Assembly: GCA_021299185.1 (NCBI GenBank)
Contig: JAJTHZ010000019.1
Coordinates: forward strand, 1-42,966
DNA: 42,966 bases
Direction of reading: 5' to 3'
DNA from: Lysobacteraceae bacterium
GTDB taxonomy: Bacteria > Pseudomonadota > Gammaproteobacteria > Xanthomonadales > Ahniellaceae
The notes under the pieces are model-generated. The model was given only the letters and a program-made list of their open reading frames with translations, had not been told where the DNA came from and made no database searches. A program made the position numbers and the translations under genes. Every line of letters starts with the position of its first letter. The stretch's first letter is position 1. Below are positions 33,092 through 42,891 of the stretch, piece after piece.

Positions 33092-34558
33092 ATGACCTCG
33101 TGGAAGACTGCCCGCCGTATCGCGACCCTGCTGGGCGCGCTGCTTGCCGCGCCGAACCTGCTTGCCCAGCCGGCCACGCCGCAGTTCACGCCCTTCATCA
33201 CGTCCGGCCTCAGCGGCCCGATCGGCGTGTTCAATGCCGCGGATGGCAGCAACCGGCTGTTCGTGATCCAGCAGGGCGGCCAGGTGCGCGTCTGGCGCGG
33301 CGGTACCCTGCAGACGACGGCCTTCATGGGATTCAACAGCAGTACCACCTGCACCTATCCCGGCAACACGACGCCGACCACCGTGGGCTTCACCAGCGGC
33401 GATGAACGCGGCCTGCTCGGGCTCGCCTTCCACCCGCAATACGAGAGCAACGGCCGCATCTTCGTCAGCATCACCGACAGCGCGGGCGACACCATGATCC
33501 TGCGCTACACCAAGGCCAACCCGGCGCCGCCTGCCTCGGGCGACGACGTGCTGACGTCCGGCGACCTCGCGACCTGCACGGTGATCCTGCGAACCGACCA
33601 GGATTTCGGCAACCACAACGGCGGCAACATCGCCTTCGGGCCCGACGGGTTCCTGTACCTCGGCCTCGGCGACGGCGGCAACGGCGGCGATCCGTGCAAC
33701 CGCGCGCTGACGCTCGACCCGGCGAACCTCGCGGCCAACGACGGCAACGACACGGGCTGTCCGTCGGACACGAACTACACGAGCAATGGTGGTGATCCCA
33801 ATTCGCGCGCGCTGCTGGGCAAGATGCTGCGCCTGGACATCAATGTCACCGAGCCGCTGGCGACGGCGGGCGCCGGGATGTGCGGCGAGCCGCGCGCCGG
33901 CCAGCCGGTGGCCTATGCGATCCCGCCGAACCAGCCTGGCGCCGCCGGCGGCGCATTTCCCGCGGCGTGCGACGAGGTCTGGGCCTACGGCCTGCGCAAC
34001 CCGTGGCGCTTCAGCTTCGATGCGACGACGGGCGACCTCTACGTGGGCGACGTCGGGCAATCGGCGCGCGAGGAAATCAGCCGCACGCCGGCCAATGCCG
34101 GTGGCATCAACTACGGCTGGCGCTGCTTCGAGGGCTCGCAGGCGTTCGCCAACAGCGGGACGGGTTGCACCGCGCCGGTGGTTGCCCGGACCGCGCCGAT
34201 CATCGAGTACCCGCGCAACCTGATCAGCGGCGCGCCGTGCTACTCGGTGACCGGCGGCCATGTCTATCGGGGCAATGTGCAGGGTGTGGAAGGTCGCTAC
34301 TTCTACGCGGACTACTGCACGGGGTCGATCTGGGCCTCCACGGGGGCCGGCGGGACCTGGTCGCAGCCGACGGGCCCGGGCGGCGCGGGAGCGCCGTTCC
34401 AGCAGTTCGGCAACGGCATCAGTACGGGCCAGGGCGTGGCCTCGTTCGGCGAAGACGAGCAGCGCAATCTCTATGTTGCGGTGGGGAACCAGATCCTCCT
34501 GCTCGATGGCCCGCGCGTGCCGGCCGACCTGCTGTTCGGCAACGGTTTCGAGCCCTGA
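33092..34558 (+). CDS. PQQ-type glucose/sorbosone dehydrogenase, secreted (paralogue 2)
   Basis: This 488-residue protein has a signal peptide (MTSWKTARRIATLLGALLAAPNLLAQ). It is clearly a paralogue of the product of 31614-32966, with the same landmarks in the same order: LSGPIGVFNAADGSNRLFVI, GLLGLAFHPQYESNGRIFVS, NIAFGPDGFLYLGLGDGG, EVWAYGLRNPWRFSFD, DVGQSAREEIS. The longer loops contain extra cysteines. The predicted fold is a six-bladed beta propeller that binds PQQ and calcium. The protein ends LLFGNGFEP, again with the F-x-[DN]-G-F motif. The two genes probably arose by tandem duplication. They have similar promoters but are separated by 125 bases and may be transcribed independently. 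Confidence 0.9.
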   Translation: MTSWKTARRIATLLGALLAAPNLLAQPATPQFTPFITSGLSGPIGVFNAADGSNRLFVIQQGGQVRVWRGGTLQTTAFMGFNSSTTCTYPGNTTPTTVGFTSGDERGLLGLAFHPQYESNGRIFVSITDSAGDTMILRYTKANPAPPASGDDVLTSGDLATCTVILRTDQDFGNHNGGNIAFGPDGFLYLGLGDGGNGGDPCNRALTLDPANLAANDGNDTGCPSDTNYTSNGGDPNSRALLGKMLRLDINVTEPLATAGAGMCGEPRAGQPVAYAIPPNQPGAAGGAFPAACDEVWAYGLRNPWRFSFDATTGDLYVGDVGQSAREEISRTPANAGGINYGWRCFEGSQAFANSGTGCTAPVVARTAPIIEYPRNLISGAPCYSVTGGHVYRGNVQGVEGRYFYADYCTGSIWASTGAGGTWSQPTGPGGAGAPFQQFGNGISTGQGVASFGEDEQRNLYVAVGNQILLLDGPRVPADLLFGNGFEP

Positions 34559-34577
34559 TCCCACCGGGCCGGTGTGG

Positions 34578-34596
34578 TCGCCGGTTCCACCGGCGA
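34578..34596. terminator. Hairpin between convergent genes
   Basis: A 7-bp perfect stem (TCGCCGG / CCGGCGA) with a TTCCA loop lies between the stops of the second dehydrogenase gene (34558) and the beta-helix gene (34617). It lacks a T run on either strand. Confidence 0.35.
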
Positions 34597-34616
34597 TCGG
34601 GCCGGCCGGAGCCGGC

Positions 34617-36029
34617 TCAGCGCAGCGCGGGCTCGAAGCCGTCGGCGAACACGAACCCCGCCGTGTCGCGCTCGAACGCGCCGATGTCGATCGGGGGCGA
34701 GGGCGGGCGGGCGATCGGCGCGCCGGCCGGCAGCGCCGCACCCGGTGGCGGCTGGAACAGCGGCGGGAACAGCGGATTGGCAAGGTCGTAGTCGGGCGGC
34801 GTGACGGTGGCGGTGGTGCCGGCATCCAGCAGCGGGCTGCCGGCAGCCGGGGATAAGTCGAGGGCCGCGGCATTGTTGAACCCGGGGCTGCTGCCGGTGA
34901 TGGTGCCGACCAGCACCGCGGGCAGGTTGGCGGGATTGAAGGCGAAGCCGGCCTTCACCCAGTTGTTGCTGCCACGCACGCGCACCACGCCGCCGGGCCA
35001 GTCGGCCTCGACGCCGCGCACCAGGGTCAGTGACGAAGCACCCTCGCGCCAGAACACGTTGTTGTGGAATTCGAGCGCGGCGATGCCGTCGAACAGGCGG
35101 AACACGGTCGGCGTGTCGGCGCCGCCGAGGCGCACCACGGTATTGTTGACGAAGCGGTAGCGGCCGAAGGTCTGTCCCGTGGCGTCGCCGCCGAAGCGCA
35201 GGATGCTGCCGAACGCCGCCGTGTGGACGATGACGTTGCCGACGATGTCCGAGTCCTCGCGCGCGAGTCCCTCGCTCCAGCCCGCCGGCGCGCCGCCGGG
35301 GTCGGGGCCGATCAGTTCCAGTTCGTGGAAGAACGCGCCCTCGAGCCAGTTGTAGTGGATCTCGTTGCGCTCGGCGCGACTCTTGATGAGGTTGCCGCCG
35401 TCGCGCGTGTCGTCGAAGCGGCTGTCGCGCAGGTAGGAATGGCGCAGGCGGAACACCGCGCCGGGGTAGGCGACCTCGTCGGTGGCCATGTAGATGGCGT
35501 GGTTGCCGACGTTGGAGCCGGCGTTACGCACCTCGGAGTACTCGACCGTCAGCGAACCCGTGTCCCGGTCGCCGCCGAGGATGCCGTGGCGCGGGCAGTC
35601 GCGCACCAGCACGTCGCGGATCGTGACCTCATGGGCGTGGTGGTAGATGCAGCGGAAGGTGCCGGTCAGCGTGTCGCCGGTGCCGGTGACCTCGAAGCCC
35701 TCGAAGCGCACATGATTGGACGAGCGGAACTCGATGGTGTTGGTGCCGCCGCGCAGCACCGGCCGCTGGCCGCCGACGCGGATACCACGCACCACGACCG
35801 GGTTGCCGTCTGCGCCGGAATCGCCCGCGCCCATCACGATGCCGGGGCTGCCGACATCGTAGGTCACGCCGCCGGCGACCTCGACGATGTCGCCGGGCCC
35901 GAGGTCGACGGCGTTGAAGGCCGCCTGCAGGGATGCGTACTGGCCGCCCGGGCCGACGGAGTAGGTGGCCGCCGCCGCTGGCATGGCGGCCGTGGCCAAC
36001 AGCAAGAGGGCGGAAGTTTGGGGTTGCAT
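34617..36029 (-). CDS. Secreted right-handed parallel beta-helix protein
   Basis: This 470-residue protein starts at 36029, giving the signal peptide MQPQTSALLLLATAAMPAAAA. The mature protein begins TYSVGPGGQYASLQAAFNAV, the usual opening of pectate-lyase-like parallel beta-helix proteins. Helix turns follow (HVRFEGFEVTGTGD, EVTIRDVLVRDCPRHGILGG, LTVEYSEVRNAG, HNNVFWREG). Such folds bind or cleave polysaccharides, but no lyase residues can be named here. A proline-rich linker (LFPPLFQPPPGAALPAG) precedes the DIGAFERD segment common at the end of these helices, and the protein finishes GFVFADGFEPALR. This is the third consecutive secreted product with the C-terminal F-x-[DN]-G-F-E motif. Confidence 0.82.
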   Translation of the reverse strand: MQPQTSALLLLATAAMPAAAATYSVGPGGQYASLQAAFNAVDLGPGDIVEVAGGVTYDVGSPGIVMGAGDSGADGNPVVVRGIRVGGQRPVLRGGTNTIEFRSSNHVRFEGFEVTGTGDTLTGTFRCIYHHAHEVTIRDVLVRDCPRHGILGGDRDTGSLTVEYSEVRNAGSNVGNHAIYMATDEVAYPGAVFRLRHSYLRDSRFDDTRDGGNLIKSRAERNEIHYNWLEGAFFHELELIGPDPGGAPAGWSEGLAREDSDIVGNVIVHTAAFGSILRFGGDATGQTFGRYRFVNNTVVRLGGADTPTVFRLFDGIAALEFHNNVFWREGASSLTLVRGVEADWPGGVVRVRGSNNWVKAGFAFNPANLPAVLVGTITGSSPGFNNAAALDLSPAAGSPLLDAGTTATVTPPDYDLANPLFPPLFQPPPGAALPAGAPIARPPSPPIDIGAFERDTAGFVFADGFEPALR

Positions 36030-36118
36030 CCGCGCAGCATCGCACCGGCGCGCCCGTCGCGACAGTGCGCGCGTGCACCAGGCTTGCGCCCGGCCGCGGG
36101 ATCGGGAACGCTGGCCGC

Positions 36119-37570
36119 ATGCTGGTGATCCCGCTGCATCGCCGCCCCGGCTGGGCCGGGCTGCCCTGGGCCACGCTCGCGCTGGTGCTGGCGAACGTGC
36201 TGGTCTTTTTCGTGCTGCAGGCCGGCGACGCCGCCGCCTGGCGCGACGCCGGGGGCTACTACCGGTCGTCCGGGCTCGCCGCGGTGGAGACGCCCCCGGT
36301 GCTGGCCCACCTGCGCGGCAGTGGCAAGGCGGAACTCGCACGGCAGCTCGAACAGGCACCGGAGGGCCAGCGTTCGGATGTGCTGTTCGCCATCACCCAG
36401 CGCGACCCGCGGTTGGCCGTCGCGATCAAGGAGCGGCGCCTGCTGGCGCCGACGCATCCGGAGTACGGGTACTGGGTGGAGCGTCGGGCGCGGCTGGCGG
36501 AGCGGATCGACGGCCTGTTCAGCCTGCGCCACTCGCTGCGTTACGACGCCCCGCGTCCGGCGGCCCTGCTGACCTCGGCCTTCCTGCACGCCGATGCCGG
36601 GCATCTGTTCGGCAACATGCTGTTCCTGCTGCTGGTCGGGATGCTGGTCGAGGGCGCGCTGGGCGCCGCGCTCTACCTCGGCCTCTACGCGCTGGTGGCG
36701 GTGGCCTCGGCGGCCTTCAGTCTGCTGGTCAACCACGGCACGCCGAGCGGCGTGCTCGGCGCGTCGGGCGCGATCGCGGGCCTGATGGGTGCGTTCTGCG
36801 TGCTGTGGGGCCTGCGCCGCGTGCGGGTGTTCTACTGGGTGCTGGTGGTGTTCGGCCAGGCGCGGGTGGTGGCGCTGTGGCTGCTGCCGTTCTGGCTCGG
36901 CTGGGAACTGTGGCAGTGGGCCGGCGACAGCCGCGGCGTGGCCTTCGATGCGCACGCGGGCGGCCTGATGGCCGGTGCGCTGGCGGCGTTCGGCGTGCGC
37001 GCGGCCGGCTGGCAGCGCGAGGACTACGTGGACCACGAAACCGTCGGCGACCGCGAAGCCGGACTGCGCGAGGCGGCGCGCGGCGCGCTGGGCCGGCTGG
37101 AGTTCCAGCGCGCGCGCGAGGCGGTGGCGCAGTTGCTGCCGCTGGCGACCGAAGACCCCGCGGTGCACGACCTGCGCTATCGCGCGCACCGCGACGTGGC
37201 CGACGACGCCTTCCACGACAGCGCGCGGCGCCTGCTGCTGGCCCCGCGGCTCGGCGCGCGCGGCGCGGCGGGCCACGTTGCGCTGTTCGAGGACTATGTC
37301 GCCGCCAGCCGCCAGCGTCCGCGCTTGTCCGGCGCCGACCTGCTGGCGATCGCGCGCCGCTGGGTCGCGGCCGGCGAGCACGCCGCGGGCGAGCGCCTGC
37401 TGGCGCGCATCGCCGACCGTGCGCCGACGCTCGACGGGCTGGCCGAGGCCTGGTTCGCGCTGTGGCTGGCGCTGCGCGATGCACGCCCGGTCGACGCCGA
37501 GCGCGTGGCAGCCGCGATCCGCGCGCGCTTCCCCGGATCGGCGCAGGCAGCGAAGCTCGCCGCCCAGTGA
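36119..37570 (+). CDS. Rhomboid family intramembrane serine protease with C-terminal helical domain
   Basis: This 483-residue protein starts at 36119 (MLVIPLHRRPGWAGLPWATLALVLANVLVF). A long loop of about 110 residues separates membrane helix 1 from the rest. The motif SAFLHADAGHLFGNMLFLLL carries the conserved His-Asn pair. The catalytic serine is in GVLGASGAIAG (Ser216) and the catalytic histidine in FDAHAGGLMAG (His279). After the membrane core, residues from about 300 to the end form a soluble helical, TPR-like domain (AREAVAQLLPLATEDPAVHDLRYR). Rhomboids cleave membrane proteins within the bilayer. The gene is divergent from the beta-helix gene with about 90 bases between starts. It is not the short rhombosortase form. 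Confidence 0.92.
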   Translation: MLVIPLHRRPGWAGLPWATLALVLANVLVFFVLQAGDAAAWRDAGGYYRSSGLAAVETPPVLAHLRGSGKAELARQLEQAPEGQRSDVLFAITQRDPRLAVAIKERRLLAPTHPEYGYWVERRARLAERIDGLFSLRHSLRYDAPRPAALLTSAFLHADAGHLFGNMLFLLLVGMLVEGALGAALYLGLYALVAVASAAFSLLVNHGTPSGVLGASGAIAGLMGAFCVLWGLRRVRVFYWVLVVFGQARVVALWLLPFWLGWELWQWAGDSRGVAFDAHAGGLMAGALAAFGVRAAGWQREDYVDHETVGDREAGLREAARGALGRLEFQRAREAVAQLLPLATEDPAVHDLRYRAHRDVADDAFHDSARRLLLAPRLGARGAAGHVALFEDYVAASRQRPRLSGADLLAIARRWVAAGEHAAGERLLARIADRAPTLDGLAEAWFALWLALRDARPVDAERVAAAIRARFPGSAQAAKLAAQ

Positions 37571-37628
37571 ACCCGCGCCGGCCGCGATGCCAGCCGAGCC
37601 GATTGCGGCCGCGCAGCGGCATAGCGGT

Positions 37629-37703
37629 GTAGGGTGCAATGAGCGCAGCGAATTGCACCGCATCGATGGGGCGGTGCAATTCGCTGCGCTCATTGCACCC
37701 TAC
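37629..37703. repeat. Perfect 33-base inverted repeat
   Basis: The arms 37629-37661 and 37671-37703 are exact reverse complements, with a 9-base loop (ATCGATGGG). The left arm begins GTAGGGTGCAATGAGCGC. It lies in the gap between the rhomboid gene and the convergent gene at 37735. It may be a dispersed REP-type element. Transcribed, it would form a very stable hairpin and could act as a terminator for both. Confidence 0.8.
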
Positions 37704-37734
37704 GCGTTCCGACGCGACCGTGCCCCGGCGCGCG

Positions 37735-39027
37735 CTACGCCTTCGGCGGTTTCGCCGCCAGCGCTTCGACGGTCTTCGTGTAGTCGGCGATCTCGGCGGC
37801 CAGCGGGTGCTGCGGGTAGCCCTGCTGCAGTTGGCGCAGCAGTTCCAGTGCCTTCGCGTCCTGGCCGAAGCGATCGACCAGCAGCCGCGCGGCGAGCAGG
37901 TAGTTGCGCGGGATGTCGGCGTGTTTCGGGAACGCCTTGTGGAAGCCGGAGACGCCCTTGAGCGCGAGGTCCGACAGCCCCATCGTGGCGGCCCGGGTGG
38001 CCAGCCGATGCACCTGGTCGGGGTCGGCCGGCCAGAACCCCGGATCGAGTTCGCGGCACTCGCGCCACATCGTCACCGCGCCGCGCTCGTCGTCGCGCGC
38101 GAGGCGCACGTTGATCGTCTCGCGGCCGTCGGCGAGCAGGGCCGGCTTGTCGCCGCGCAGGCGCAGGAACTTGCGGTGCCGCTCGCGCAGCGCGTCGCTG
38201 CCGCCGCGCTCGCGCAGGTGCTCACGCAGCAGCGCCTCGGCGGCGGCGAGTTCGCCGTCGGCGGCCAGCGCCTCGGCGCGCGCGAGCGCGTCGGTATCGG
38301 GATCGGTCGCGTGCGTCGGCAGCAGGTCGCCCTCGTCGGGCTCGAAGTCGAGCCGCGCGTGGTACTGCCAGACCGTGTAGCCCATCAGGTGGAACACGGC
38401 GACCAGCGCATAGTGCAGGGCCAGCGCGCTGGCGATCGCCGCGAACGGGCCGGGCAGGGCGGACTCCAGCAGTTCCTGCGCGTTGCCGGCGCTGGCGGCG
38501 ACCAGCAGGCACAGGCCGGCGAGCAGGAAGTAGGGCGCGCCGAGGCGCAGCATGACGGTCAGCCACAGCAGCGGGTTGAGCGCGCGCGCCCAGTCGCCGT
38601 CGATCGCCGCGCTGGCCATCGCGCCGGGCGTGCCGAGCGCGACCAGGGCGGTGGCCAGCACGCCGAGCAGCGGAGCCTCCATCGCCACCGCCACGAACTG
38701 GCCGAACAGCACCAGCAGCACCAGGCCCAACTGCACCCAGAACAGGGTCCAGCCGCGCTGGTCGTCGCTGTTGAGCCCGGTCGGCGCGTCCATCCGGCCG
38801 TGCGCCGTGCGGTACAGCACCTCGCCGGCGTAGCGCAGGATGGCGATCGTGATCAGCAGGTCGAAGATCCAGCCCACCAGGCCGGGGATGTAGCCGAGCA
38901 GGCGCGCGATCGACAGCAGGACGATGGTCAGCAGCGCCTCGCGCTGCAGCGGGTAGGCGAAGATCTTGCCCAGCCGCTGCCAGAACGGCTCGATGGCGGG
39001 TGCCCTGGCGCCGCGCGTCGTCGACAT
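37735..39027 (-). CDS. Membrane protein with C-terminal TPR-like domain, function unknown
   Basis: This 430-residue protein is not recognised beyond its layout. The N-terminal 225 residues hold about six membrane helices (LLTIVLLSIARLLGYIPGLV, GWTLFWVQLGLVLLVLFGQF, LLWLTVMLRLGAPYFLLAGL), resembling the DUF4013/YIP1-like group of membrane proteins. A charged stretch (YHARLDFEPDEGDLL) leads to about 190 residues of paired helices (LARAEALAADGELAAAEALL, AATMGLSDLALKGVSGFHK, ALELLRQLQQGYPQHPLA) that look like tetratricopeptide repeats. The C-terminal part therefore probably faces the cytoplasm and binds a protein partner. It lies 22 bases upstream of the SPOR-domain gene's stop in transcription order SPOR to this gene, so the two may be co-transcribed. 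Confidence 0.75.
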   Translation of the reverse strand: MSTTRGARAPAIEPFWQRLGKIFAYPLQREALLTIVLLSIARLLGYIPGLVGWIFDLLITIAILRYAGEVLYRTAHGRMDAPTGLNSDDQRGWTLFWVQLGLVLLVLFGQFVAVAMEAPLLGVLATALVALGTPGAMASAAIDGDWARALNPLLWLTVMLRLGAPYFLLAGLCLLVAASAGNAQELLESALPGPFAAIASALALHYALVAVFHLMGYTVWQYHARLDFEPDEGDLLPTHATDPDTDALARAEALAADGELAAAEALLREHLRERGGSDALRERHRKFLRLRGDKPALLADGRETINVRLARDDERGAVTMWRECRELDPGFWPADPDQVHRLATRAATMGLSDLALKGVSGFHKAFPKHADIPRNYLLAARLLVDRFGQDAKALELLRQLQQGYPQHPLAAEIADYTKTVEALAAKPPKA

Positions 39028-39049
39028 GCTCGCGTCCCTGCGCGTCGGC

Positions 39050-39634
39050 TCAGCGCGCCTCGCGCAGCGCGATCGCCTCGATGCCGCTGTCAGCGAGCGT
39101 GCGCCGCGCGTCGTCGAGTTCGCGCGCGCCGCCGAACGGCCCGACGCGCACGCGGTGCCAGGTCGCGCCGTTGACCGTGACCGCGACCACCGCCGCGCGC
39201 TGGCCGAGCAGGGCGAGCCGCGCCTTCATCTGTTCGGCGTCGGCCTGCGAGCGGAACGAGCCGGCCTGCAGGAACAGCCGCGCATCGGTGGCCGGCGCGG
39301 GTTCCGCCGCCGGCGGTTTGGCCGCCTCGGCCGCGATCTCGGCGTCCGGGACCACGGTCTCCATCTCCGGCAGCACGGTGTAGAAGTCGAACTTCGGCTT
39401 GGACTCGACCGGCTTGGCGGGTTCGGCCGCCACCCCCGCATCGCCGCCGCGCGCCGCGCTGGCCTGGGGATTGGGCTGCGGGCCATCACCGCCGCGCAGC
39501 GCCGGCACCCAGTCCTTGTACAGCGCAACGCCGGCAAGGCCGAGGCCGAGCAGCACGCCGGCCAGCAGCCAGACGTAGAACGGCACCGGCTTCGGCGCGC
39601 CGCCGCGGGTGGCCTGGGACTTGGATTTCGCCAT
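39050..39634 (-). CDS. SPOR-domain membrane protein (FtsN-like)
   Basis: This 194-residue protein starts at 39634 (MAKSKSQATRGGAPK), because that start gives a short basic cytoplasmic tail before a single membrane helix (VPFYVWLLAGVLLGLGLAGVALY). A low-complexity Pro/Ala/Glu periplasmic linker follows. The C-terminal SPOR domain (about residues 118-190) has LFLQAGSFRSQADAEQMKAR and WHRVRVGPFGGARELDDARR. SPOR domains bind denuded glycan strands of septal peptidoglycan. A gene of this type next to argS is common in Xanthomonadales and relatives. The gap to argS (228 bases) holds a REP-like pair at 39747-39831. Confidence 0.9.
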   Translation of the reverse strand: MAKSKSQATRGGAPKPVPFYVWLLAGVLLGLGLAGVALYKDWVPALRGGDGPQPNPQASAARGGDAGVAAEPAKPVESKPKFDFYTVLPEMETVVPDAEIAAEAAKPPAAEPAPATDARLFLQAGSFRSQADAEQMKARLALLGQRAAVVAVTVNGATWHRVRVGPFGGARELDDARRTLADSGIEAIALREAR

Positions 39635-39746
39635 CGGGTCGAAGGATTCGCTGGTCGCGGGCCCGGGTATTCGGGTGACGCCCGGATTGTCGCAGGTTCG
39701 CCTGAACCGCGGCATGGCGGGCTGCGGGCGGCGGGGTTGCGCCGTT

Positions 39747-39831
39747 GTGGGAGCGAGCAGCGCTCGCGACCGGGACCTGCGGGCTGACAGCAGGCGCGGA
39801 GGTTGCGGTCGCGAGCTGTGCTCGCTCCCAC
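39747..39831. repeat. REP-like pair of a third type
   Basis: Two 26-base units in opposite orientation, 39747-39772 and 39806-39831, match at 24 of 26 bases when one is reversed. Each contains GGGAGCGAGC...GCTCGCGACC, a stem different from those at 17301 and 27749 but with the same outer words GGAGC and GCGACC. The pair lies in the argS-SPOR gap. Confidence 0.75.
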
Positions 39832-39862
39832 AGAGTCGCCCTGTCCCAGCGCGCGCCCTGCG

Positions 39863-41623
<1,761 letters not shown>

Positions 41624-42106
41624 GGCAGGGCCCCTGCGAAAAAGTCGCCTAGTGTAGTCGCGCGGGCCGGTGCGGATAAGTCGCCCGCCCCTACAAACTT
41701 AAAGTGAATTCTCAAGAGTGGCGGTGAAGCGTCGGCAGCTGTAACGATTCTGTCGCTTATCCACACGGCCTGTGGATAAGCCTGTGCAGAACCGGCCGTC
41801 GGCGGCGGCCCGGGGCCGCTGTGACGCCGCCCGGAGCGGATCGGTCAATCTTTGGCCAGTCGCCCTCGGTCCTTTGCGATCAATCACTTGCGTTGGTCGC
41901 GTCGGCAAGACCCGACGCCCGGGCGCGCTTCCCGTCACGCCGCGCCGCCGCATGTGCATAAACGCCGGTCGGTCGGCGCTGTCATCGAACGGAAACACGC
42001 TGGTCACGAAATCGAAAGCGGCCGTTCATAGCCTCTCCACCGCGCCTGCTGCCGCGAATCCGTCATCGACGCCGCGCAGCATCGCAGTCCCCCGGAGGAG
42101 AGGTCC
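41624..42106. other. Divergent intergenic region with DnaA-box-like sites
   Basis: This 483-base gap lies between argS (minus) and the DUF3450 gene (plus). It is AT-richer around 41691-41780. It holds paired DnaA boxes at 41756-41780, a third box-like word TGCGGATAA at 41671-41679, and a 7-bp hairpin (GCGTCGG/CCGACGC) at 41899-41918. No credible gene is seen. Confidence 0.6.
41756..41780. promoter_or_regulatory. Inverted pair of consensus DnaA boxes
   Basis: TTATCCACA (41757-41765) and its complement TGTGGATAA (41771-41779) lie within a perfect 10-base inverted repeat with a CGGCC centre. Both are exact matches to the E. coli DnaA-box consensus. Confidence 0.6.
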
Positions 42107-42886
42107 ATGCCCGCAACCCGCGCGATCCATTCCCGGCGCGCCGCCCTGGCGCTTGCGCTGGCCGCCCTGCTGCCCGCGGTCGCGCCGGCGCAGGACGCCA
42201 CTGAACTGCCGCAGCGCCTGATCGCCCTGCGCGGCGAGGTCGAATCGCTCAACAGCGAACTCGAACTGCTGCGCGAAGAGCAGCGCACGACCCTGCTGGG
42301 ACTGGCGCAGCAGAAGGCGGAACTGGAGAACAACCTCAAGCGGCAGCAACTGGCGCAGCAGGAAGCGCGCGACAAGGTCGCGCGGCTCGACGCCGAGCGC
42401 GTCGTGGTCGGTGCGGCCGGTGACGCCCTGACCCCGGTGATGCTGTCGGCGATCGAAGCCCTGCGCGCGCAGGTCGCCGCGGGGCTGCCGTTCAAGACCG
42501 ATGAACGCCTCGCGGTGCTGGACGAGATCCGCGACGGGCTCACGACCGGCCAGTTGCCGCCGCATCGCGCGGCCAACCGGCTGTGGGCCTTCCACGAGGA
42601 CGAGTTCCGCGTCGTGCGCGAGACCGGACTGCACCAGCAGACGATCCGGCTCGGCGACGAGCAGGTGCTGGCGCAGGTCGCCAAGGTCGGTGCCGTGATG
42701 CTGCTGTTCAAGGCGCCCGACGGCCGTCTCGGCGCCGCGCGCCGCGCAGCATCCGGCTGGACGTGGGAGGAGTCGACGGACAAGGCCGACCAGCAGCGCA
42801 TCGCCGCGCTGTTCGACGCGCTCGACAAGCAGATCCGCCAGGGCTACTTCGAACTGCCGGCCGCGCTGGCCGCGAGCGGGAACTGA
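42107..42886 (+). CDS. DUF3450 family secreted protein (TonB2-type system)
   Basis: This 259-residue protein has a signal peptide (ALALALAALLPAVAPAQ) and a strong ribosome site, GGAGGAG, about 7 bases before the ATG. The first part of the mature protein is a long coiled coil (about residues 40-105, ALRGEVESLNSELELLREEQ, AELENNLKRQQLAQQEARDK). A compact domain follows with PFKTDERLAVLDEIRDGLTT, HRAANRLWAFHEDEFRVVRE and GAVMLLFKAPDGRLGAA. These are landmarks of DUF3450. In many Gammaproteobacteria this gene opens an operon with an ExbB/TolQ-like protein (TtpC), ExbB2, ExbD2, TonB2 and a TPR protein that powers outer-membrane transport. The gene after it fits that pattern. Confidence 0.85.
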   Translation: MPATRAIHSRRAALALALAALLPAVAPAQDATELPQRLIALRGEVESLNSELELLREEQRTTLLGLAQQKAELENNLKRQQLAQQEARDKVARLDAERVVVGAAGDALTPVMLSAIEALRAQVAAGLPFKTDERLAVLDEIRDGLTTGQLPPHRAANRLWAFHEDEFRVVRETGLHQQTIRLGDEQVLAQVAKVGAVMLLFKAPDGRLGAARRAASGWTWEESTDKADQQRIAALFDALDKQIRQGYFELPAALAASGN

Positions 42887-42891
42887 CGCCG

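Noticed and set aside
41756-41780. Chromosomal replication origin
   Set aside because: Only two exact DnaA boxes and one near match were found. There is no long AT-rich unwinding region and no dnaA-dnaN or rpmH-rnpA neighbourhood.
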